The notes beneath the pieces are model-generated. The model did no database searches, was not told the DNA's origin, and was given only the letters and a program-made list of their open reading frames with translations. Position numbers and translations under genes: made by a program. A stretch of DNA of 50,002 nucleotides, taken from assembly GCA_000383355.1 (NCBI GenBank), contig KB911092.1, forward strand, positions 29,859-79,860, written 5' to 3'. Within the stretch, counting starts at the first letter, position 1, and each line of letters starts with the position of its first letter. This stretch comes from Flavobacterium sp. SCGC AAA160-P02. Its GTDB lineage: Bacteria > Bacteroidota > Bacteroidia > Flavobacteriales > Flavobacteriaceae. This document shows, piece by piece, positions 1-6,496 of the stretch.

Positions 1-1
1 T

Positions 2-568
2 GAGAAACATGCAGATTTATGTATAGATGCTGGTTTAAATTTTGAAGGAATTAATCAAGAAGTTGCTTCCGGACAATGGGAATTTCAATTATTTGCAGAA
101 GGAGCTAAAAGAGCTGGTGATGAAATATGGGTAGCACGCTACTTATTAGATAGATTAACCGAGCAATATGGTTATTATATAGATTATCACCCAAAACCAT
201 TAGGAAAAGATTTAGACTGGAATGGTTCTGGTATGCATGCAAACTTTTCTAATACTGTTTTAAGAACATGTGGTTCTCAAGAAACATATGAAAAAATTTG
301 TGAAGCATTTAGACCTGTTGTTAAAGAACATATTGCTGTATATGGAGAGTTTAATGATCAACGTTTAACGGGTGATCATGAAACTGCTGCTATTACTGAT
401 TTCACTTTTGGAATATCAGATAGAGGAGCTTCTATTAGAATTCCAATTATTACTGTAGAAAAAGGTTGGAAAGGATGGTTAGAAGACAGAAGACCTGCTT
501 CAAACGGTGACCCATACAAGATTGCAGGAAGAATTATTAAGACTGTAAAATCGGCTAATATTAGCTAA
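2..568 (+). CDS. glnA: Glutamine synthetase, GSII-like type, 3' part only
   Basis: This is the C-terminal part of a glutamine synthetase, which makes glutamine from glutamate, ammonia and ATP in the cytoplasm. The gene is open from the window edge to TAA at 566-568, giving 188 residues. Visible family motifs are NGSGMHANFSN (substrate/ammonium-site region), RLTGDHETA, then SDRGASIRIP and EDRRPAS near the end. The wording NGsGxHxN plus GxHETA and the short C-terminus resemble the eukaryote-like GSII class common in Bacteroidota rather than the long GSI or GSIII enzymes. An internal ATG at 233 is not a start: the upstream codons encode conserved enzyme sequence (QEVASGQWEFQ). A bidirectional terminator follows. 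Identity as glutamine synthetase is certain; the class is a strong inference from motif wording. Confidence 0.95.
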   Translation, partial: EKHADLCIDAGLNFEGINQEVASGQWEFQLFAEGAKRAGDEIWVARYLLDRLTEQYGYYIDYHPKPLGKDLDWNGSGMHANFSNTVLRTCGSQETYEKICEAFRPVVKEHIAVYGEFNDQRLTGDHETAAITDFTFGISDRGASIRIPIITVEKGWKGWLEDRRPASNGDPYKIAGRIIKTVKSANIS

Positions 569-588
569 TCAGATTTTGAAACATATAT

Positions 589-620
589 AAAAACCACAAA
601 TTAATTTTTGTGGTTTTTTT
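589..620. terminator. Bidirectional intrinsic terminator between glnA and exchanger gene
   Basis: A 12-bp perfect inverted repeat (AAAAACCACAAA at 589-600, TTTGTGGTTTTT at 607-618) with a 6-nt loop is followed by T's on the plus strand and by a T tract on the minus strand as well. It lies exactly between two convergent genes, so it can stop transcription from both sides. Confidence 0.85.
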
Positions 621-1555
621 TATGAAATAGTTTGATATAAAAACAATCCGTACAGTAGCAATAAAATAAGACCACTCTTCCGTTCTAGTTGCATTTTTTT
701 TGGCAAAAACACTAACAGTGGTAGTATCAAAGAAATTCCTAACATCCAGTAAATATCATGCGTATATAGTGCACTATCATTAGCATTGATAGGTGTAATA
801 ATAGACGTAATTCCAACAACTGCAAGGATATTAAATATATTAGATCCAATAAGGTTTCCTAAAGAAATGGCCTTTTCTTTTTTTATCACCGCAATAATTG
901 AAGCTGATAATTCTGGAATACTAGTACCTATAGAAACTACAGTGATACCAATAAGTCTTTCGCTAACACCAAAATCTAGCGCCATATTAGTTGCTCCATT
1001 AATTAACAATTCAGAACCTCCCCATAATCCAATACTTCCAATAAATAAAAATGCTATTGTTTTAGGTTTTGATAAGCTTACAATATCTTCAGACATGTCC
1101 TGTTCAACAACTTGTTTCTGAAGTTTTAGTAAGTAAATTAAAAAAATTACTAAAAATGAGACTAGAAAAATTCCTTCAATAGTAGATATTAAATAATCAT
1201 TAAGAAGAAAAAAGTACAATAATAACGAAGCTATCATCATTACAGGCCAATTTATAGTATGAAAACTTTTCTGAACATCTATTTTGGCTATCAACAATGT
1301 AATACCTAATACCAATGCTAAATTAGCAATATTAGAACCTACAACATTACCTAAAGCTAAATCTGGAGAACCATTTAAAGCAGCTTTAACACTTACAATT
1401 AATTCTGGAGCAGAAGTTGCAAAAGAAACAACCGTCATTCCAATAATAATTTTAGGTATTTGTAAGCATAAAGAGATAGAAACTGCAGATTTAAGCAACC
1501 AATTTCCACCTAAAATTAATAAAATGAAACCACACAAAATGTATAAAAAATTCAT
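620..1555 (-). CDS. Sodium/calcium exchanger family inner-membrane protein (CaCA, YrbG-like)
   Basis: A 311-residue polytopic membrane protein with the two-fold alpha-repeat of the CaCA cation exchangers. The first repeat carries GMTVVSFATSAPELIVS (about residues 39-55) and the second GITVVSIGTSIPELSAS (about 203-219). These acidic motifs bind cations in the known family. Each half has about five hydrophobic helices, and GNVVGSNIAN and GNLIGSNIFN follow the two motifs. It likely exports Ca2+ (or another cation) in exchange for Na+ or H+ across the inner membrane; the ion is not shown by the sequence. It stands alone, convergent with glnA. A near-consensus -7 element (TATCTTCG on the minus strand at 1572-1579) lies just upstream of the ATG. 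Length is normal. Confidence 0.92.
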   Translation of the reverse strand: MNFLYILCGFILLILGGNWLLKSAVSISLCLQIPKIIIGMTVVSFATSAPELIVSVKAALNGSPDLALGNVVGSNIANLALVLGITLLIAKIDVQKSFHTINWPVMMIASLLLYFFLLNDYLISTIEGIFLVSFLVIFLIYLLKLQKQVVEQDMSEDIVSLSKPKTIAFLFIGSIGLWGGSELLINGATNMALDFGVSERLIGITVVSIGTSIPELSASIIAVIKKEKAISLGNLIGSNIFNILAVVGITSIITPINANDSALYTHDIYWMLGISLILPLLVFLPKKMQLERKSGLILLLLYGLFLYQTIS

Positions 1556-2124
1556 GATTTAAATTTTAAAACGAAGATACATTTTTATACGTTCTTTAAT
1601 TATAAAAAGATGGATTTGAGTAAAAATTGCATTTTTTAGATCTATTTTATTAAAAATGAACTAAAAAAGCCTTTATATTATTACAATATAATATAAAAAT
1701 AACTAATAATGGTTTCATTTATTAACATATATCAAGCAAAATATGTTACATTTTTTAACTTTATTAATATATTATATTATAAATGTAAAATTAATTAAAT
1801 CTTTTTCATTGTTTTTACTTGCTAAGTATGTATTCAATACTATATATTGATATTAGAATTCTAAAACTACTAAATACTTAACCATTAAAAACGATAAATA
1901 TGATAACACTTACATTAAAAATTATTGAAATCTCACTAAATATTATATCATACATTTTACTCTAATTTATTATTAACTAAAAACGATATAAACAACAATT
2001 TAAAATTATTAATTAGAGCTGAATAAGAAAAACATGATAAAACAAAAACAACTGGCAAAACACAAAGTTATTTTGACATGAACAATCCTCAATAACCCTT
2101 TATAATTAACAGTAGTTTTTTCAT
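1556..2124. other. AT-rich intergenic gap without recognisable gene
   Basis: About 570 bases of very AT-rich sequence with no credible reading frame. It contains an all-AT inverted repeat (TTTATATTAT at 1672-1681 and ATAATATAAA at 1688-1697, 6-nt loop) and a second one (TAACATAT at 1723-1730 and ATATGTTA at 1741-1748, 10-nt spacer). Short Met-initiated stretches exist but are quickly interrupted. The left end holds the upstream region of the exchanger gene. Confidence 0.6.
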
Positions 2125-2132
2125 TATATTTG
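2125..2132 (+). promoter_or_regulatory. -7 promoter element (TATATTTG) of the small ORF at 2150
   Basis: A perfect match to the Bacteroidota -7 consensus TAnnTTTG. Transcription would begin near 2137-2139, only about 12 nt before the ATG at 2150. This supports the small ORF as a real transcribed gene. Confidence 0.6.
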
Positions 2133-2149
2133 ACTAAGAACAACTCATA

Positions 2150-2302
2150 ATGAAAAAACTATTTTTTAAATCAATTGCTAAAATTAATAAAATCATATTA
2201 CCTTCTTTCACCAAAAAAAGATTAGATCTGGCTAAGGCTTCAAAAATTCAGTTAGCAATTATTGGTTGGAGAAGTTTTGTGACACTAAATTCTTTGGATT
2301 AA
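2150..2302 (+). CDS. Small basic 50-residue protein, conserved-looking in Flavobacteriaceae
   Basis: A 50-residue ORF starting MKKLFFKSIAKINK and ending LAIIGWRSFVTLNSLD. It is Lys-rich with a short amphipathic/hydrophobic character. From memory, similar mini-proteins (motif LPSFxKKRLDLxKASKxQLAIIGWR) recur in Flavobacteriaceae and are often labelled 'SsrA-binding protein', although it is far too short to be SmpB (about 150 residues); I would not carry that name over. A perfect -7 element sits 18 nt upstream of the ATG. It ends 11 nt before the DUF2007 gene, so the two are probably co-transcribed. Function unknown. Confidence 0.65.
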   Translation: MKKLFFKSIAKINKIILPSFTKKRLDLAKASKIQLAIIGWRSFVTLNSLD

Positions 2303-2313
2303 AATTTACAACT

Positions 2314-2544
2314 ATGAAAACAGAATACTTAAAAATATATACAAGTTCACTAATAATTATTAATAGCATTAGAAACCTGTTAGCAGAAAACAACATTACC
2401 TCATTGGTTAAAAACCATCCAGAATCTGCAAGATTAGGTGGTTTTGGTGTAACTATGGACTCTGTAGAATTATTCATACTAAAAAAAGATTTAGAAAAAT
2501 CTGAACCTATAGTAAATGCTTTTAAAAAAGAAATAAATTCGTAA
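2314..2544 (+). CDS. DUF2007 domain protein (putative signal-transducing protein family)
   Basis: A 76-residue cytoplasmic protein starting MKTEYLKIYTSS. The sequence (IYTSSLIIINSIRNLLAENNITSLVKNHPES...VELFILKKDLEKSEPIVNAF) fits the DUF2007 fold, a small alpha/beta domain that tracks peptide-like segments and is called 'putative signal transducing protein' without a proven role. A frame exists from 2266, but that region is already used by the 50-residue ORF, and family members begin at MKxxYLKIY, so the ATG at 2314 is preferred. It lies 11 nt behind the small ORF at 2150 and ends 59 nt before tRNA-Arg. Confidence 0.82.
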   Translation: MKTEYLKIYTSSLIIINSIRNLLAENNITSLVKNHPESARLGGFGVTMDSVELFILKKDLEKSEPIVNAFKKEINS

Positions 2545-2583
2545 AAAAGACAGTCTATACTTTCTAAATTAGAAAAACACCAT

Positions 2584-2591
2584 TATATTTG
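2584..2591 (+). promoter_or_regulatory. -7 promoter element (TATATTTG) of tRNA-Arg
   Basis: Perfect TAnnTTTG match 12 nt before the first base of the tRNA, the expected position for a start point near 2596-2598. Confidence 0.7.
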
Positions 2592-2603
2592 CAACCGCAA
2601 AAA

Positions 2604-2677
2604 GGCCATGTGGCGCAACTGAATAGCGCACTTGATTACGGCTCAAGAGGTTACAAGTTTGAATCTTGTCATGGTCA
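2604..2677 (+). tRNA. tRNA-Arg, anticodon ACG
   Basis: A complete 74-nt cloverleaf. The acceptor arms GGCCATG and CATGGTC pair with one G-U, followed by discriminator A. The anticodon stem CTTGA/TCAAG encloses the loop TTACGGC with anticodon ACG, which reads CGN arginine codons after A-to-I editing. The T arm is ACAAG/CTTGT around TTTGAAT. CCA is not encoded. A -7 element precedes it. Partial copies of its 3' end recur downstream (separate entries). Confidence 0.96.
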
Positions 2678-2688
2678 CGAATGAATCA

Positions 2689-2720
2689 AAAGCAAGCAAA
2701 ATCATAAAGCTTGCTTTTTT
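2689..2720 (+). terminator. Terminator after tRNA-Arg (first of three)
   Basis: AAAGCAAGC (2689-2697) pairs with GCTTGCTTT (2709-2717), 11-nt loop, followed by T's up to 2720. Confidence 0.75.
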
Positions 2721-2742
2721 GATTTTAAAAGGTTTTGATTTT

Positions 2743-2788
2743 CAAAGCGGAGCTTTAAGGATCATGAAATAATCTTGTCATGGTCACG
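2743..2788 (+). other. Trailer repeat unit 1: two hairpins
   Basis: The stretch can fold as AAAGC-GGA-GCTTT (2744-2756) and as GATCATGA (2760-2767) pairing with TCATGGTC (2779-2786), a 10-nt loop with one G-U pair. The second hairpin re-creates an acceptor-stem-like helix using the repeated tRNA 3' strand. Confidence 0.5.
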
Positions 2789-2804
2789 AATAAATAATGC
2801 AATT

Positions 2805-2837
2805 AAAAAAACGCCAAGCTTGCTTGAGCGTTTTTTT
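2805..2837 (+). terminator. Terminator after trailer repeat unit 1
   Basis: AAAAAAACGC (2805-2814) pairs with GCGTTTTTTT (2828-2837). An inner CAAGC/GCTTG helix lengthens the stem with one bulged A. It ends in a run of seven T's. Confidence 0.8.
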
Positions 2838-2851
2838 GTTTGTACTATTTT

Positions 2852-2898
2852 CAAAGCGGAGCTTTATCAGGATCATGAAATAACCCTTTCATGGTCAC
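2852..2898 (+). other. Trailer repeat unit 2: two hairpins
   Basis: Same arrangement as unit 1: AAAGC-GGA-GCTTT (2853-2865), then GATCATGA (2871-2878) pairing with TCATGGTC (2889-2896). The stems are identical to unit 1, while the 10-nt loop differs at several bases. Confidence 0.5.
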
Positions 2899-2905
2899 AG
2901 AAAAC

Positions 2906-2942
2906 AAAAAAACAACTATCTAATTAGGTGGTTGTTTTTTTT
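2906..2942 (+). terminator. Terminator after trailer repeat unit 2
   Basis: AAAAAAACAAC (2906-2916) pairs with GTTG plus T's (2931-2942). The internal TATCT/AGGTG segment also pairs using G-U pairs, leaving a 4-nt loop. Seen on the plus strand with eight T's. Confidence 0.75.
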
Positions 2943-3026
2943 AGTTTAACTCTATACTCGATCAACTAAAACTAAAAAATATAATTATTTTTTTTCTTTT
3001 AATCTAGTATTATAATACAAGAAACT

Positions 3027-3362
3027 TTAATACATGAGATGTATTTTAGATTTGTTTTTCCAACCAGCCTTATAAGCTGATTCTACAAAATAGATTTTAA
3101 GTTCTGCTTTATAAGCAGCTTCTACAAAAAATATTTTCTTATCTGCTTTATAAGCAGCATTAGTAAAAAACCATTTTCCATCATTATTACCAGCTTTGTA
3201 AGCTGATGATACTTTATAAACTAACAAATCTGCTTTATAATCTGAGTTAACTACAAAGACCTTCACATCGGCCTTGTAATCTTTGTCTACTGAGTAAATT
3301 TTCTGTGCTTTACTAGTAGGTATTGTAAGTATAAAAAAGGCAACTAGAATAAATAGTTTCAT
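3027..3362 (-). CDS. DUF6150-type exported repeat protein, six YKA repeats
   Basis: A 111-residue protein with an N-terminal signal peptide (residues 1-19, ending SKAQ). The mature part consists of six short repeats with consensus K(I/V)(Y/F)xVxxxYKA(D/G/E). The YKA cores start at residues 29, 42, 55, 71, 84 and 97, giving spacings of 13, 13, 16, 13 and 13. The pattern of alternating hydrophobics suggests short beta strands. The repeat wording fits DUF6150, a family without known function. It is predicted to be periplasmic or extracellular. It stands alone, reading away from the putP-like gene region. Confidence in a real gene is high; function is unknown. Confidence 0.82.
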   Translation of the reverse strand: MKLFILVAFFILTIPTSKAQKIYSVDKDYKADVKVFVVNSDYKADLLVYKVSSAYKAGNNDGKWFFTNAAYKADKKIFFVEAAYKAELKIYFVESAYKAGWKNKSKIHLMY

Positions 3363-3435
3363 CGTTTTTTAAATATAAGACTCTTAAATATAGGCATTAA
3401 AAGTCTTAATGTCTTTTTAATACATTACAAAAAAT

Positions 3436-4932
3436 CTATGTTGATTTTTCTATATGTTTTGGAGGAGCTATTTTTGAAACAATGTAACCAACAATCATAG
3501 CTAATAGAAATGAGGGTGCTAACACATCTAATTCTATAAAATAAGCACCTATACCTTCCATATTTGAAACCACAAACTTAAAAAATATCACCGATACAAA
3601 TCCTGTAATCATAGATGCAATGGCTCCTTTTTCTGAATACCCTTTCCAAAATAACGATAGAATAATTACTGGGCAAAAGGTAGCTGCAATTCCAGACCAT
3701 CCAAAAATCATAATCCAAAAGATCTTCCTCTCAGGGTACAAATTATACAACAAAATAGCAATACAAAGTGCAATTACTGCCATGATAACGGTAACCAATC
3801 TTGAAAAACTGGTTAAGTCTTCATCTTTTAAATCGGGTCTAAATATTTTTTGATAAAAATCTCGTGTAATAGCACTAGAAGCTAGAACAAGAAGAGAATC
3901 TATGGTAGACATGATTGCTGAAAGAACAATTGCAATAAAGATTGCTACTAGAATTGATGGCAAAAATTCATTGGTAATCATGCTCAATACATTTTCTCCA
4001 CCATTTCCTAAAACAACTTCGGGGTCTTGTCCTTCACTTGTAAAATAAATTCTAGCAAGAATACCAATTGTTACTGCTGCTGCATCAGTTAGTAACGTAA
4101 AAATAAGCGCAATCCATTTTCCTTTATCAATCTCTTTTTCACTTTTAATAGACATGAAACGAACATATACCTGTGGTGATCCTAGAAAGCCTAAACCTAT
4201 CATAGAAAAACCAAGAATTGTGAACAAATTCATTAAACCATCATCACTTCTTCCCATGATTTGTGTTAGTGTAGGATCTATAGCATTTAATCCTTCAGAT
4301 ATACCAGCTCCATGATCCATAGAAAACCACACAACTATTGGTAGTAAAACCAATCCAAAAAACATTAAGATGCCTTGAAACATATCTGACCATACAGCGG
4401 CAACAAATCCACCAATAAAAATATAAATGAGAACAATAACAAAGCCAATAAGTGCGCCTATTCTGTAATCAATATTCAACATAGATTCAAATGCAATGCC
4501 TGTAACATCCATTTGAGATGCCACATAAATAACAACAAAAACTACCAAAGTAGCAGCTGAAATAATTCTTAGGGTATTGGTAGATGATTTAAAGTGACTT
4601 TGAAGGTAATCTGGAATTGTAATTGATTTGTATGTATCTGACCTTGTTTTAAAGCGTTTGGCCATAAATTGCCAAGACAAAAACACTCCTAATAATTCTC
4701 CAAGAACTACCCAATAGGCAGAATAACCAGCCATGGCACCCATACCTGTTAAACCAATTAGCAACCAGCCTGACTCTCCCGTAGCTCTCGCTGAAAAAGC
4801 AACAGCCCAAAATCCCATTTTTTTTCCTCCCAAATAATAATCACTCATGCTGTTAATTCGCCGAGAAGCAAAAATTCCGATTAAAAAAAGAATACTAACA
4901 TAAATTGCTAAAACGATAATTTTTGTAATCAT
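3436..4932 (-). CDS. putP: Sodium/proline symporter (SSS family, PutP-like)
   Basis: A 498-residue sodium:solute symporter with about 13 membrane helices. Signature features include YYLGGKKMGFWAVAFSARATGESGWLLIGL near the N-terminus (the PutP-like GESGWLL), the FIGGFVAAVWSDMFQGILMF helix around residues 172-191, and IAIVLSAIMSTIDSLLVLASSA around residues 337-358, the conserved sodium-site helix. The pattern closely matches bacterial proline importers, which bring L-proline in with Na+ at the inner membrane. Neighbours do not include proline catabolic genes, so the substrate rests on family similarity. The gene stands alone, with 142 nt of non-coding sequence behind its start. Confidence 0.9.
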   Translation of the reverse strand: MITKIIVLAIYVSILFLIGIFASRRINSMSDYYLGGKKMGFWAVAFSARATGESGWLLIGLTGMGAMAGYSAYWVVLGELLGVFLSWQFMAKRFKTRSDTYKSITIPDYLQSHFKSSTNTLRIISAATLVVFVVIYVASQMDVTGIAFESMLNIDYRIGALIGFVIVLIYIFIGGFVAAVWSDMFQGILMFFGLVLLPIVVWFSMDHGAGISEGLNAIDPTLTQIMGRSDDGLMNLFTILGFSMIGLGFLGSPQVYVRFMSIKSEKEIDKGKWIALIFTLLTDAAAVTIGILARIYFTSEGQDPEVVLGNGGENVLSMITNEFLPSILVAIFIAIVLSAIMSTIDSLLVLASSAITRDFYQKIFRPDLKDEDLTSFSRLVTVIMAVIALCIAILLYNLYPERKIFWIMIFGWSGIAATFCPVIILSLFWKGYSEKGAIASMITGFVSVIFFKFVVSNMEGIGAYFIELDVLAPSFLLAMIVGYIVSKIAPPKHIEKST

Positions 4933-5074
4933 TGTGGATCTGTATAAGTAATTATAGGCTCAAGATAGTCTTTCTATAACAATTGATTTTGCAACTAATT
5001 AATAGAAAACATAAATAAATATATCTACTTAACAATAAGTGAATTAGGTAAGGCTAAGATAATAATGATAATTT

Positions 5075-5347
5075 TTAACCTAAATATCTTCTGAGGGCAA
5101 CCCTATGTTCAGCATTACTTTTGTCGTAGTTGGTTACTAAAATCTCTAAAATTTCTGGAGAGGTATTTCCTATTTCAGCTTCGTTTTTATATTTAGATAC
5201 ATATAAGTTATAATACTGCTGATTTTTTTCAAAAATGAGAAAGTGTTCTGAGTTTAATTCTGTGTAGGATATTTCATTTCCATCAAAAGAATTTGAATTA
5301 TCTTTTTTAAAGGGAGAAAAATCAAAGTAGTTAAAAATATTTTCCAT
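5075..5347 (-). CDS. Unknown 90-residue protein downstream of clpS
   Basis: I do not recognise this protein. It is acidic to neutral, without signal peptide or membrane helix. It has an N-terminal Phe/Asn-rich segment (FNYFDFSPFKKDN) and a predicted alpha C-terminus ending HRVALRRYLG. The ATG lies one base after the clpS stop codon, indicating translational coupling and co-transcription with prmA-clpS. It could be a partner of the ClpS/ClpA protein-quality system or simply a hitchhiker. Nothing in the residues decides this. Confidence 0.7.
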   Translation of the reverse strand: MENIFNYFDFSPFKKDNSNSFDGNEISYTELNSEHFLIFEKNQQYYNLYVSKYKNEAEIGNTSPEILEILVTNYDKSNAEHRVALRRYLG

Positions 5348-5348
5348 G

Positions 5349-5624
5349 TTATATTAATTCAGCAGAAAGTCCTAAACTTAATAATTTAGAACAACGAGGT
5401 TCTAGTTCCTTTAGATCACCTGTTTTTACGGTACATTTTCCTTTAAAATGAACCAACCAAGTGCATTGTTCTGCCTGCTCTTCTGTATGCTCACAAACAT
5501 TAATTAACGAATCTATCACAAAATCAAACGTGTTTACTTCATCGTTGTGCAACACAATATGATGCTGATGCACCTCTTTCTCTAAAACGTCTACTTCTTC
5601 TTGAATTTTTTCTTTTGGACTCAT
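5349..5624 (-). CDS. clpS: ClpS, ATP-dependent Clp protease adaptor
   Basis: A 91-residue N-recognin adaptor that binds N-degron substrates and hands them to the Clp unfoldase ClpA/ClpC. The ClpS core is visible: VLHNDEVNTFDFVIDSL (N-end-rule pocket region with the Asn-Asp pair), CEHTEEQAEQCTWLVHFKGKC and a C-terminal LEPRCSKLLSLGLSAEL helix. The reading frame extends upstream to 5678 into prmA, but family members begin near MSPKEK, so the ATG at 5622-5624 is chosen. This leaves a 26-nt gap after prmA. It is the fifth gene of a minus-strand run that begins with an ABC permease. Confidence 0.93.
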   Translation of the reverse strand: MSPKEKIQEEVDVLEKEVHQHHIVLHNDEVNTFDFVIDSLINVCEHTEEQAEQCTWLVHFKGKCTVKTGDLKELEPRCSKLLSLGLSAELI

Positions 5625-5650
5625 TATTACAAATTTATAAAAAAATCTTG

Positions 5651-6481
5651 CTACTTCACATATTTTAAGGCAACCCAATTATTTCTTTGAATCATTGTCT
5701 CAAAAGTTAACCCATGTTTGTTTACTTCATCTTCTATAATGACAATATCTTCTTTATAAAATCCACTGAGCAATAAAACCCCATTTTCATTCAAACAATC
5801 TGTATAAGTTTTCATATCAGACAATAGAATATTTCTATTAATATTAGCAATAATTACATCATATTTTTCTTTTAATAAAGAAGCATCTCCTTCATATACT
5901 GTTATATGATTACAATTATTTCTCTGAATATTTTCTAAAGAATTTTCATAACACCAACTATCTATATCTATAGCGTCAATAGGTTTGGCTCCTTTCATTT
6001 CAGCAAAAATTGCTAAAATTCCGGTTCCACAGCCCATGTCTAGTACTTTTTTAGTGTCTAAATCTAATGCTAACAAGTGTTGAACCATCATGTGAGTAGT
6101 TTCATGATGACCGGTTCCAAAACTCATTTTAGGTTCAATTACAATATCAAACTGAAGAGATGGGTTTGTATGAAATGGAGCACGTATACTTACTAAATCA
6201 TCTACTTGAATAGGGTTAAAATTCTTTTCCCATTCTTCATTCCAGTTAGTTTGCGCTATCTCATTATGTTCAAATGTTATATTAAACTCATTAGAATGTA
6301 ATAGAAATACATCGTCTAGTATTTTAGAATTCCATTCTTGTTTTTGAATGTATGCCATTACACCATAGTCTTGCTCTACAAAACTTTCAAAACCTACATA
6401 GCCTAACTGAGCAATTAACATTTCTGTAGCTGGCTCTTTAGGTGAAACATTAAAATCATATGCAATATAAATGGCATCCAT
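5651..6481 (-). CDS. prmA: Ribosomal protein L11 methyltransferase PrmA
   Basis: A 276-residue SAM-dependent methyltransferase that trimethylates lysines of ribosomal protein L11. The N-terminal part is the substrate-recognition domain. The C-terminal Rossmann domain has motif I VLDMGCGTGILAIFA (about residues 142-156), preceded by the family signature FGTGHHETT, and then the NIN (ANINRN) motif around residues 211-216. Length is close to the Bacteroidota norm (about 275). It sits between tpiA (15-nt gap) and clpS (26 nt), which suggests one transcript. Confidence 0.96.
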   Translation of the reverse strand: MDAIYIAYDFNVSPKEPATEMLIAQLGYVGFESFVEQDYGVMAYIQKQEWNSKILDDVFLLHSNEFNITFEHNEIAQTNWNEEWEKNFNPIQVDDLVSIRAPFHTNPSLQFDIVIEPKMSFGTGHHETTHMMVQHLLALDLDTKKVLDMGCGTGILAIFAEMKGAKPIDAIDIDSWCYENSLENIQRNNCNHITVYEGDASLLKEKYDVIIANINRNILLSDMKTYTDCLNENGVLLLSGFYKEDIVIIEDEVNKHGLTFETMIQRNNWVALKYVK

Positions 6482-6496
6482 ATAAATTAGAAGGTA

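Larger units (their letters stand above)
2662..2898 (+). repeat. Three tandem copies of the tRNA-Arg 3' end, period about 110 bp
   Basis: The tRNA 3' segment AATCTTGTCATGGTCACGAA (2662-2681) occurs again, identical, at 2771-2790. A diverged form (AACCCTTTCATGGTCAC) lies at 2882-2898. Copies two and three share further upstream sequence: ATTTTCAAAGCGGAGCTTTA (2738-2757 and 2847-2866) and GGATCATGAAATAA (2759-2772 and 2870-2883). Copies are 109-111 bp apart and each is followed by its own terminator hairpin. Copies two and three lack the 5' parts of a tRNA, so they are not tRNA genes. They may be remnants of insertion at the tRNA 3' end or a repeated 3'-trailer RNA element. Confidence 0.85.

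Noticed and set aside
233..568. Short separate gene starting at 233
   Set aside because: The upstream in-frame codons encode conserved glutamine synthetase sequence back to the window edge.
2073..2106. TTGACA followed by TATAAT as a sigma-70-type promoter
   Set aside because: The spacer is 22 bp, too long for sigma-70, and Bacteroidota use TAnnTTTG; a perfect copy lies just downstream at 2125.
2743..2898. Additional tRNA-Arg genes
   Set aside because: Only the 3' end of the tRNA is repeated; D arm, anticodon arm and 5' acceptor strand are missing.
2662..2942. CRISPR array
   Set aside because: Only two or three imperfect copies, long spacers with terminators, and no cas genes nearby.
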